A DNA stretch of 64,000 bases from Pachypanchax playfairii (taxonomy: Eukaryota > Chordata > Actinopteri > Cyprinodontiformes > Aplocheilidae): NCBI GenBank assembly GCA_006937955.1, contig SSNP01000017.1:5616794-5680793 (forward strand). Reading direction: 5' to 3'. The notes below the pieces were generated by a model that did no database searches, was not told where the DNA came from, and saw nothing but the letters and a program-made list of their open reading frames with translations. This document shows positions 11,947-22,812 of the stretch, in pieces. Position numbers and translations under genes: made by a program. The stretch's first letter is position 1. The number at the start of each line of letters is the position of its first letter.

Positions 11947-14900
11947 ATGGATTCGGGAAAGAGGAGAGGCCATTCTTGGGACTGGGACAGTCCGCAGTGC
12001 CGAGCCCAGTTGGATCAGGTCTTCTTTCGGGAGCAGGACTACATCCAGGCCGGAAGCCCCGAACACAAAGACTTCTGGAATTTCTTTGACCGTTTCCAGC
12101 GGTTCAAAACAAAGAAGGATATGTCAAGTTCTGGATCCAGTCGAACGGATGATGGGGACCAGAGGAGAACTGGTGGTTCTGACAATCTTGGTCTTCCTAA
12201 AGAGTACGATGCTCGGTACCGAATTAATGTGTCTGTCTGCACTGGGGACGTCGAGGGACTTCTGAGACAGTCTGACCATAGAAGCAGTAGGAAATCCTCT
12301 GGACCAGGACATCATGAGATCTCGGACTTTCGCCTGGCTCTGCTCCACTTCCTGGACTTCAATCAGAAACAGAACTTTGGCAAACTGGCCAAACTTCGCC
12401 GAGAGCAGAAAAACCTGCCCATCTTCCAGTACCGGGACCGGATCGTGGAGTTGGTGCGACGTCACCCAGTGACTGTGGTGGCAGGAGACACGGGCTGTGG
12501 GAAATCCACCCAAGTGCCTCAGTATCTGCTCTCAGCTGGATTCAGCCACGTCGCCTGCACCCAGCCTCGACGTATCGCCTGTATTTCTCTGGCAAAAAGG
12601 GTCAGCTTTGAGAGTCTGAACCAGTACGGCTCACAGGTGAGGAACAGACTCACCTGTGTGAGAGAAAAATATCCCAAACCTCTTAAAGTGGGTGTTTAAA
12701 GCCACTGGAATGAAGGGAAATCCAACACGTTTCACATGAATTTACAGGTTATAAAGGTGAAACTTCTGTAATTTGTTGTTCTTCAGCTTCAGCTCTGATA
12801 GTTTTTAATCTTTTCTTGTGGTCTTGACCTTCTCAGGCACTTGGTTGGGTTTATCTATTTATAAAACAATCACAGCACTCAGACAATATACTCTTGTTTT
12901 CTCCAGGTGGGTTATCAGATCCGCTTCGAGACCACTCGGACCTCAGCCACCAAGCTGCTCTTCCTGACCGAGGGTCTTCTGCTGCGCCAGATCCAGCAGG
13001 ACAAGTCGCTGGATCAGTACCAGGTGGTGATCGTAGACGAAGTCCACGAGAGACACCTGCACTGTGATTTCCTTCTGGGGGTCCTTCGTTCTTTGCTGAA
13101 GGACCGTCCGGACATGCGCCTGATCCTCATGTCAGCCACCATCAACATTAAGCTGTTCTCTGAGTACTTTAATAACGCTCCTGTGCTGCAGGTGCCGGGC
13201 AGGTTGTTTCCCATCCAGGTACGCAGCAGACAACCGTTAGAACTCAGGCAAATTCAAACCAAACTGCCAGATTTAGGCCAAATATTTCATGTTTTCAAAC
13301 ATTTGTATAGAAAATAAAATAATTTAACAATTTTTTGAAACATAAAAATCTTCCTTATTTATAAAAATGTACAAAATTGGAGAACAATGTAATTTTTTTT
13401 TGCAGATTTACAGTTGTTGATTGTAATTTTGCAGCATTATATTTTATAGAAAAACATCCAAAAGCATTTATTTGTATAAAAATCTCACAACATATAATTC
13501 TGTTAAAGATCTTTTGAACAGTTTTCCTGAGGCTGGGATTTTGTTTCATGTTTCTTTATTTTTAGGATTTAGTAACATCTGAGAAATTTAGAGAAATTTC
13601 TCTGTTGATAAAAATGTTCATTCAAAAATAAATGATAAATTAAAAAACAGAGTTTAAAAAAATTCAAAGTTTGTGTCATTTTAAATGGACATAGGATGTT
13701 TATTTCTTTGTGATTTAGTTTTAATGTAGATAAATATGAATTTCCTCTCAGCTACAGACATTTTCCATATAAATATTGTCTATTTCTTGTTCTAAGGTGA
13801 TATACAAGCCCATTCCACCCGAGGAACAGACCTCTCATTCAGAGAAAATGGATCCCAGACCGTACCTGCGGATCCTGCAGGGGATCGATCAGCGCTACCC
13901 TCCGGAGGAACGTGGGGACCTTCTCCTCTTCCTCAGCGGCGTGGCAGAGATCTCCTCCATCCAGGAGGCCTGTCAGATTTATGCCACACACACTCGTCGA
14001 TGGATAGTCCTGCCGCTACACAGCACGCTGTCTCTGGCTCAGCAGGACAAGGCACGGGCTGCATTACACCTATACATTTTGGAACTTGATATAATGGGAA
14101 TAATTAGTTATTTTAACTTCTTGTGTTGCTAAACAGGTATTTGATATCGCTCCTCCCGGCGTGAGAAAGTGCATCATTTCTACTAACATCGCTGAGACCT
14201 CAGTTACAATTGATGGTGTTCGCTTTGTTGCTGATTCAGGTGTGGAACTGATTTATTCTTTTTCGATAAATTATGTATTTATGTGAAGATTTCAAACCAT
14301 TTAAGTCCCGCATTGTTTTCTAGGAAAGGTGAAAGAAATGAGTTTTGATCCAAAGGCAAAGATGCAGCGTCTGCAGGAGTTCTGGATCAGCCGAGCCAGT
14401 TCTGAGCAGAGGAAAGGTCGAGCTGGACGAACAGGTCCAGGTGTGTGTTACCGCCTCTACTCGGAGTCGGATTACGATGCCTTTGCACCGTATCCTGTGC
14501 CTGAAATCCACAGAGTGGCTCTGGACTCTTTAATCCTCCAGGTAGAATAAAACTAAACACACAACAACAGTTTTAATTGATTTAAATAATATTTCAGCAT
14601 TATTAATTCTTGTGTCTCTCTGCAGATGAAGAGTATGTGTCTTGGGGATCCGCTTTCTTTTGTTTTTATTGATCCACCTCCAACTTCTAGCATCCAGACT
14701 GCAGTAACGTACCTGAAGGAACAGGGGGCGCTAGACAGTCATGGTGAACTGACCTCCATTGGTAAATTACTGGCACAGCTGCCTGTTGATGTGGTTATTG
14801 GTAAGATGTGCTCAGATTATTTTGATTGTATTCATGTTTTCCTGTTTGAACTTCCTGCTGCTGGATGAAGTTTTGCTGGGATGTTTTTTATTCTGGTGTT

Positions 14901-17372
14901 TGAAGGTTCTTTGTGTTTTTGGTTGTGTGTTTGAATCCATACAGGGAAGATGCTGGTGTTGGGCTCTTTGTTTAACCTGGTGGAGTCCATGTTAACGGTG
15001 GCAGCCGCCCTCAGCGTTCAGTCACCGTTCCTACGCAGCTCACAGCAGAACCCAGACTGCGCAACTGCTCGCCAACCCCTGCACAGCAACCAGGGAGACC
15101 CCTTTACCCTACTCAACACCTTTAATGCCTGGGTGGAGGTCGGGCGATGGCTTCTAAATGTGAACAGATATAGAATTTTAACAGCTGAGATGGAGATGAC
15201 TGAATGTTGAACTCAACAGGTGAAAGGAGAAAGAGGCGGCGGCTCCAGGAAGTGGTGCAGGAGGAGGGGCCTCGAAGAGCAGCGGCTTTATGAGATGGTC
15301 AACCTACGCAGACAGTTCAAGGCAGCTCCTCCTGACACTGTAATGCAAAAATATTCATTTTATTTACATTCTGCATTAACAGATTTCTTGTTTATTTATA
15401 GAACTTGTTGAAGAGTCACAGGCTGCTGGAGTCAGAGGACAGCGCGCCCTCTAGTGGTGACCGTACGCAGCGCAGGGAGAGGTTGACAGAGAGGAGAAAA
15501 CTCCATCAGCTGAAAAGAGACCACGAGCAGCAAGAAGGCAGCAAACGTAAAGTCCTGAAGCTGGAAGAGGGTCTAGAAGGAGAGTTCTCCTCAGGATCAG
15601 ACACAGAGGAGAGAGGCAGAGGCAGGAAGGACAAGGACAGATCAGGACAGGATGTGGACATACAGGTGAAGAACAAAGTTACATCATAATATTCAGAAAT
15701 AATATTATTAAAGCTGCCTGTGTTCAATGGATAGTTTTATATTTGACTGGTTTTGTTTTTTTATTGGACGGTTTGCAGCTAATATCAAGATAAAATAAAT
15801 TACAACATAAACATTTAGATTTCATACTGAATTGTTGCTTTTCTCATGGTAATTTTCAACACTTTAAGTTTTAATAGGTTCAGTTAGTAAAACCAGAAGG
15901 TTGTAAAATACTGGTAAACTTTACTGTCCCGTTGGAGACGTTTGTCCCAATAAAGACGCAGCAATAAAAAGACTGTTTGTGTCTTTGTGAAGTCCAAAAC
16001 TGTCGGACTCAAAAGGTTTTTCCTGGTTCTGTTGATCCTGATACAGGAGGTGAAGTTTAAGCTGCGTCACAACGTGTCAGAGCTTCAGGAAGCGGTCAGC
16101 GCCAGTCAGGACTTGTCTTCACGTCAGCAGGCTTTGCTCAAACTGCTGCTTTGTCGAGGCCTCTACCCTCAGCTGGCGCTGCCTGATGAGCACAACTCCA
16201 CCCGAAAAGACTCGGAGCAGGTGCACAGAGGGAGAAAAACCTGGTGTCACGTTGTTCCTAATGTAGTTTCAGGTAGAGTGAAACTATAAAAGCTTCATCT
16301 TTTTATACTTTAGGTTTTTCACACGAGGAATAAGCAGGGAGTGGTGATCCACCCGACCAGCGTGTTCGCCAGTGATCCAGAGGTTCTGCATGTACCTGAA
16401 GAAGACGCCAGAGAAACAGGTGAAACAGAGGAACAGGTGACAGCTGTCTTCTTCCTGTGCATGTTTATTTATCTGTCTCTCCATCCTCGTCTTATTCCGT
16501 CCTGCAGGACCTGAGCGGAGGGACAGCAGCAAACACCAGCTGTTAGCCTTCGTCACTCTGTTGGAGACCAACAAACCGTTTTTATCCAACTGCGTTCGGG
16601 TTCCAGCCCTGCAGGTCGGTACCAGAAGGGGGGCGTCGTCAGAACAAACCCACCCACCTGTTTTACACCTTCAGGACTGAATAAGTTCTGTGTTTCAGTG
16701 AAGAATCCTGACGCAGGGTTTGTAAAGAGTCCTCAGTTCTGGTTCAGACAGGATGTCACAGTGATGTCATGATGCTCCGGTTTCTGTTTGGTTATCGTGA
16801 CACAGCACATCAACACTAACAGTTAACTAGTTGGTTAACCAGCGATTTAACCAATAGGTTTAAACTATGTGAGTGATTTACCACCATGACGTGCGTTTTC
16901 TGTTTGTCCATTGGCTCTTCAGGCTCTGCTGCTGGTGGCGAACTCGGTGGACACCAACGCCGACTGTTCGCGGCTGGTGGTGGACGGCTGGTTGGAACTG
17001 GAGCTGAAGGAACCGGAGGAAGCTCTGAGGGTTCTGTCCACAGCCCTCAGCCTCAGAGCCGAGTGGGAACGTCTGCTGAAGGCCCAGCTAGGACAGAACG
17101 CAGCAGAGGAACCGTCAGTCCAGAGAGTGTCGCGCAGAGACCGAGAGAAGCTGAGTGAAGACCTGGTCCGCTTCCTGCTCTACACGGAGGTACCGACACC
17201 CCATCAGTAACGTTACACCGTAAATCACTCGTTTGTAGATCCTCAAACTTTTTAAAGATGAGATCCAAATTATTTAGGAATGATGCGGTAAAATAAATCA
17301 GAAAAATGTGTAAAGAATTTTTAAAAGAGGAAACAAATCAGAAATATTATTATCTTTTTAGAAATTATTATT

Positions 17373-17422
<50 letters not shown>

Positions 17423-18596
17423 CTTTTTCAGACTTTAAAGGAAACAAAAGGATTTTTTTCAATTTGTGGATTTTATTCTTCTTTTTTTTCAGGGTTTTCA
17501 GACTAAAAATATTCCAAATAAAATGTGATTATTTTAATAACTTTTCTCTCAGTAGTAACATTATAAATAAAACTTATTTTTATCTTTTAAATGCTTTTTT
17601 TTTAATCCAAAAAACATGATCAGATTAATGAAATATAAATCATCAGCTTTGAACTTTTTTTCATCATGAACAAATTTGTCAAAAACGCTGAAACATTTTT
17701 TGTCCAATTTTTTTTTTCCCTTATTTTTGGAGGAAAATTTCATTTTAGAAGAAACTTTTTAAACGTTATCAGTTCTGGTAAAAACAATCTGTTACGATGC
17801 TTCAGAAAAGTTGACAATGAAGAAGAAAACTAACTTCTTAACAATCAATGAAAAACGAACTTAATTTGGATTTCCTGGATTGTCTCACCTGCGCTCACCT
17901 GTACACTCCTTCTCAGATTAGTTACAGCCTACGACGACTCACAGCTCTTCAGACCCAGAACCTTTACGTTGGCCCTCAGCCCGAGTCGGACTTTTCAGAC
18001 TCCACAGTTCCAGATCTGAGCCTGTTGTTTCCAGGAGCAAAAGCCAAACCGGACGCCATTAAAGGAGGTCTGCGTGTGACCAGCTTCTTTACCTACAACT
18101 GTCTCACTGTGAGTGTCTCTGAAACAACATGGATCCTGAACAGCAGCTTCTTCTCAGGTTTCACTTTAGTGTCTGTAATCTGACTGTTGTGGATTTTAAA
18201 TAACACGTTTTCCTGGAATAAAAGTAAAATCAGTTTACAGCTGATGTTCACACCTGATAATTAACGGCTTTAGAACTGAATTTACTTCGTCTGGTTCTGG
18301 TTTTGTTTCAGGATTCTAAAGATCTTTACAGCGAGTGTTTACGGACTTTCTGGAGCTGTCCACACTGTGACCTCTACATGCCTCTGACTCCTCTGGAGCG
18401 AATGCATCATGAAGCTTCCTGCAGACCTGCTGGAGAGCGGCAACAAGAAGACGACGGTCAGGACGCTCATGTTCAATCCTCCTCAGCGTCTGGTTTTACG
18501 AGGGTTTATCACTGTGACGTCTGTAATGAAGACCTGAAGCTCACGTCTACCGAGATCCTCAAACACAAGCGGCAGCACATGTATTCTGCCAAGTGA
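11947..18596 (+). CDS. dhx34: DEAH-box RNA helicase DHX34
   Basis: Fifteen exons join in phase: 11947-12636, 12907-13218, 13797-14051, 14137-14239, 14324-14541, 14626-14800, 14945-15138, 15220-15321, 15402-15665, 16047-16220, 16314-16419, 16508-16614, 16923-17189, 17917-18108, 18312-18596. They give 1147 aa against about 1143 in human. Motifs seen are Walker A GDTGCGKST (residues 180-188), DEVH (274-277), SAT (306-308) and QRKGRAGR. The winged-helix/ratchet region follows, then a basic KR-rich segment and a C-terminal region with a CPHC pair and a C2H2-like YHCDVC...H element. DHX34 promotes UPF1 phosphorylation in nonsense-mediated mRNA decay. The introns at 14052-14136 and 15322-15401 start with GC rather than GT, because no GT donor keeps the frame. 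Intron 13 carries a GTT microsatellite. Confidence 0.95.
17375..17422 (+). repeat. (GTT)n microsatellite in dhx34 intron 13
   Basis: About sixteen uninterrupted GTT units follow a short ATT run. They lie inside an intron, so the long Cys or Leu homopolymer frames they produce are not proteins. Confidence 0.9.
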
Positions 18597-20785
18597 CTGA
18601 CTGATTCACAGACATTCTGTTTTTACATAAAACATTTTAAAACATTCGTCTCCTGCGTAGCGATCTGAACTGAAACGCTGTTAGTTTCCCGTAAAACTCA
18701 CAATATTATTTTACAAGTGAAAATGTCTCAATATTGTTTATATTCTACCTTTTAAATAGAGTTTTAAATTAAATATAAACCTTTGTTGATACTTTGAATC
18801 TTTTTTTTTTTTTTTTCAATTCTATAGATTGTAACTTTGGGACAGAGACGAAAACACAGATTTAAAATATAGAGTGAGGGTTTAATAATGATACAAACCC
18901 ACGATATGTAACACCTCAAAGCAGCACATTGGCACAAAGTCAGAAGTAAGACAGCACAGAAGATAAAAACCTGTCTCAAAAAATAAAGAATCAGAATAAA
19001 TATCTCAATAAATAAATAAACAGGTAATATCTCATTAAGTACTTTGAAACTAATAAATACGTACATGTGAAAATATGTACACTGTCAGAAATCAATAACC
19101 AAAAAAGTACTTAATACAGAGTTACTTAGAAATCATAAGTTATTGATTACTCAAATCAAAAGGCACATTTATTAAGATGTAATAATGGGACCTGCAGTTG
19201 TGACTGAATGACTGTCAGAGTTGTACTTCTGGATCAGAAGCAGTAAATCGTGTTTAATGGCTTACCTTGTTCTGTTCGTCTGCACCGCTGAGTGAACACG
19301 TGTGTCTCGTTTGTGTGCGCTGCAGATACGTGGGGACGGTGTGAGCGTGTCATACAAACAGTTAATGTACGATCAGTTCGAGGCAGCGAGTTTTCTGCCA
19401 ATGAGACTGTTTTTACAGTTAATTCAGAATCTTCTGACTGAATCTTTCTGTATTTAAGTCGCTTTAAATCATTTTCTCAGAGAAGCTTTGAAAAAAATCA
19501 TTTTAACATTTAGTGTAGTTTTAAAGGAGGACCTTGTATTTTTTTTTATTTCATCCCAGATTCTGGTAATTGATTTAAGATTTAATCTGTTGATGCATTT
19601 TCCAAGACATTTATTTATAATTTCTATTCATTTTTCACCTTGAAGAAACGAATGTTTTTAACTTTAATATAGTAAAACATCTTGACTCTTTCTGTAGGAT
19701 TCAGCAAACTAATATTTTTTTAATTAATATTCAGTCTAAATGGTTATTTGTTGAAACTGGAAGAATATACAACAGATTAATCATGTACCAGCTACATCAC
19801 AAATATATTTTTTGGATGAATCTTTCTTTAACTTCATTTTTTTTGTGACCCTGATGCCTCATATTTAAATTTTCTTAGAGAAGATTAGATATTCTAAGTT
19901 AATATTATTAGAGCAGGGATTTAAAATAGCAGCTTTTTCATTTTAAAGCAAGACTCAGAAAACACAAGTCGGTCCAACAACAACCGTCCTTCATTCGTCT
20001 TTTTCAAGTCAGCGTGTCTCTTTTCTCCTCCATCTGTTTTATCCTTCATGTCTAACACAGTGATGCATTTTTCAGTTTCTGCTTAATAATTCTCAACCCA
20101 AGTGATACAAAAATACTCTTTCAATACATTTTTCATTGCACTTGATTTTTTTGGTGATTTCTCCTTTAAACCCCTGAACAGATTAACACAGGATCCTGTT
20201 TGTTTTCTCTCTGGGAAGCGTTCGATAGTTTTGGATTTTAGGTAGAACAGACTCACTCAGACGCCTCAGTTTAAGCACCTTGTCTGATTCATAAAGTACG
20301 GTGACGGGATGAGATGTTGATGATTCAAACTTGTGGAAATTATGTGTAAAATGAGTGTTTTTATCATGTGAAACATTCTTTTTTTTTCCAGAAAACAAAA
20401 ATGTTGTTACAAATGAGTGTTATGAATCACAATGAGACTTTAAAGTCTTAGTGGTTGTCATTGCAACTTCCCTTAACAATAATTGTCTCTTTGCATTTGA
20501 GAATGTTTCTTCCTCTTGTGGTCTCAGATGTTTTGTCGAAAACTGCACTCACTTGTGCTCGTTCATTTCAAACCTCCCCCCTCCCGTTTTTATTTTACGT
20601 CCTAAAACCCGGGTTTGAGTTACATCTGAGGTAAAATTAGAGGTAAAGGGTGACATCTGTTCATCTGACTGATGAACAGGCCAACATAAAACAAATAACT
20701 TCCCCAAGATCTCATCGGTGTGAATACGTGAATGTGTGTGCCGTTTGGGGATTCTGTCAGTGTGTTTTACATTTAATAAAATATA
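18597..20785. other. dhx34 3' UTR and intergenic DNA
   Basis: This AT-rich stretch follows the dhx34 stop. It holds a T14 run near 18802, A/T-rich tracts near 18980-19020 and scattered AATAAA hexamers, none of which can be assigned confidently as the cleavage signal. No coding exon, RNA gene or recognised repeat was found before the Tc1 insertion. Confidence 0.4.
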
Positions 20786-20985
20786 CAGTGGGGCAAAAAA
20801 GTATTTAGTCAGCCACCAATTGTGTAAGTTCTCCCACTTAAAAAGATCAGAGAGGCCTGTAATTTTCATCATAGGTATACCTCAACTATGAGAGACAAAA
20901 TGAGGAAAAAAAATCCAGAAAATCACATTGTCTGATTTTTAAAGAATTTATTTGCAAATTATGGTGGAAAAGAAGTATTTGGTCA
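20786..20985 (+). repeat. 5' terminal inverted repeat of Tc1 copy 1
   Basis: This 200-bp arm is inverted at 22188-22387. The match includes the outer CAGTGGGGC end and the inner TATTTGGTCA end. The long arms suggest the IR/DR class of Tc1 elements, with transposase sites at both ends of each arm. The inner end reads GGAAAAGAAG where the other arm reads GGAAAATAAG. Confidence 0.85.
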
Positions 20986-21148
20986 CCTACAAACAAGTAA
21001 GATTTCTGGCTTTTACAGACCTGTAACTTCTTTAAGAGGCTCCTCGGTCCTCCACTCGTTACCTGTATTAATGGCACCTGTGTGAACTCGTTATCAGTAT
21101 AAAAGACACCTGTCCACAACCTCAAACAGTCACGCTCCAAACTCCACT

Positions 21149-22171
21149 GTGGCCAAGACCAAAGAGCTGTCAAAGGACACCAGAAACAAAATTGTAGACC
21201 TTCACCAGGCTGGGAAGACTGAATCTGCAATAGGTAAGCAGCTTGGTGTGAAGAAATCAACTGTGGGAGCAATTATTAGAAAATGGAAGACATACAAGAC
21301 CACTGATAATCTCCCTCGATCTGGGGCTCCACGCAAGATCTCACCCCGTGGGGTCAAAATGATCACAAGAACGGTGAGCAAAAATCCCAGAACCACACGG
21401 AGGGACCTAGTGAATGACCTGCAGAGAGCTGGGACCAAAGTAACAAAGGCTACCATCAGTAACACGCTACGCTGCCAGGGACTCAAATCCTGCAGTGCCA
21501 GACGTGTCCCCCTGCTGAAGCCAGGACACGTCCAGGCCCGTCTGCGGTTTGCTAGAGAGCATTTGGATGATCCAGAAGAGGATTGGGAGAACATCATATG
21601 GTCAGATGAAACCAAAATAGAACTTTTTGGTAGAAACTCAACTTGTCGTGTTTGGAGGGGAAAGAATGCTGAGTTGGATCCAAAGAACACCATACCTACT
21701 GTAAAGCATGGGGGTGGAAACATCATGCTTTGGGGCTGTTTTTCTGCAAGGGGACCAGGACGACTGATCCGTGTAAAGGAAAGAATGAATGGGGCCATGT
21801 ATCGTAAGGTTTTGAGTGAAAACCTCCTTCCATCAGCAAGGGCATTGAAAATGAGACGTGGCTGGGTCTTTCAGCATGACAATGATCCCAAACACACCGC
21901 CCGGGCAACGAAGGAGTGGCTTCGTAAGAAGCATTTCAAGGTCCTGGAGTGGCCTAGCCAGTCTCCAGATCTCAACCCCATAGAAAATCTCTGGAGGGAG
22001 TTGAAAGTCCGTGTTGCCCAGCGTCAGCCCCAAAACATCACTGCTCTAGAGGAGATCTGCATGGAGGAATGGGCCAAAATACCAGCAACAGTGTGTGAAA
22101 ACCTTGTGAAGACTTACAGAAAACGTTTGACCTCTGTCATTGCCAACAAAGGCTATATAACAAAGTATTGA
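21149..22171 (+). pseudogene. Tc1 transposase, full-length frame lacking its ATG
   Basis: The 340-codon frame is open throughout and carries the Tc1 DD34E triad at D153 (WSDE), D244 (QHDNDPKHT) and E279 (SPDLNPIENLW), with an N-terminal paired-like helix-turn-helix region. The first codon is GTG, whereas the copies at 30192 and 63471 have ATG. A eukaryotic ribosome would therefore start at an internal Met near residue 71 and lose most of the DNA-binding domain. Apart from that it differs from copy 2 at five residues (14, 26, a KI/KV site, an R-to-C change, and a V/I change). The R-to-C change looks like CpG decay. It is probably inactive as a transposase source. Confidence 0.9.
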
Positions 22172-22187
22172 GATTAACTTTTGTTAT

Positions 22188-22387
22188 TGACCAAATACTT
22201 ATTTTCCACCATAATTTGCAAATAAATTCTTTAAAAATCAGACAATGTGATTTTCTGGATTTTTTTTCCTCATTTTGTCTCTCATAGTTGAGGTATACCT
22301 ATGATGAAAATTACAGGCCTCTCTGATCTTTTTAAGTGGGAGAACTTACACAATTGGTGGCTGACTAAATACTTTTTTGCCCCACTG
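22188..22387 (-). repeat. 3' terminal inverted repeat of Tc1 copy 1
   Basis: This is the inverted partner of 20786-20985, running from TGACCAAATACTTATTTTCC to the outer GCCCCACTG end, followed by the target TA. Confidence 0.85.
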
Positions 22388-22389
22388 TA

Positions 22390-22812
22390 CCAATTAAAAT
22401 GATAACATTCATATATATAAACATCTTTTGTTTTTTTAAGATTTTCTCCCTAAATTAAAAAAACAAAACAAAACAGACATTTGAAACAGTGTACACATCG
22501 TTGTTGCCTCTGCCACCATCATTCTGTGATAACGCCATCCCTCAGTAAATGCACTGTAAAGGCTCTGATGACTCCTACAGAGCCTGATCTGAGTGCAGCG
22601 CACCTGCAGCAGGCAAGAACCAGCGAGGAAGCCCCCCGGTTGAAAAGAGAAAGAGCTGAATGCAGTGGAAGGCTGTGGGGATTTGGAGGGTCGTGTCAGA
22701 GGTACGGGTCAGCTGAGAGCACCTTTCCACCTTCTCTGCTTCATCACTACAGATGCTCCCGATTCCCAAACCCCCGTGGTCCGAAGAACCCCTCCCACCC
22801 CTTCGCCTGGCC
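22390..22812 (-). other. Probable spred3 3' UTR
   Basis: This stretch lies between the Tc1 end and the spred3 stop codon on the minus strand. It is AT-rich near the transposon, with an A/T run at 22425-22470. An antisense open frame from 22481 overlaps GC-rich spred3 coding sequence and is not credible. Confidence 0.4.

Larger units (their letters stand above)
20786..22387 (+). mobile_element. Tc1/mariner transposon, copy 1 (complete ends, start codon lost)
   Basis: This is a 1602-bp element flanked by TA at 20784-20785 and 22388-22389, the standard Tc1 target duplication. It starts CAGTGGGGCAAAAAAG and ends with the inverse of that sequence. The terminal inverted repeats are about 200 bp (20786-20985 and 22188-22387). 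The element carries one transposase frame. It sits between dhx34 and the 3' end of spred3 and is nearly identical to the copies at 29830 and 63108, in the same orientation. Confidence 0.95.

Noticed and set aside
17306..17619. Poly-Cys and poly-Leu open frames
   Set aside because: They are produced by the GTT microsatellite inside dhx34 intron 13.
21202..21908. Minus-strand frames of 198 and 61 aa within Tc1 copy 1, repeated in copies 2 and 3
   Set aside because: They are the complement of the transposase gene. Their presence in all three copies follows from the copies being identical, not from selection.
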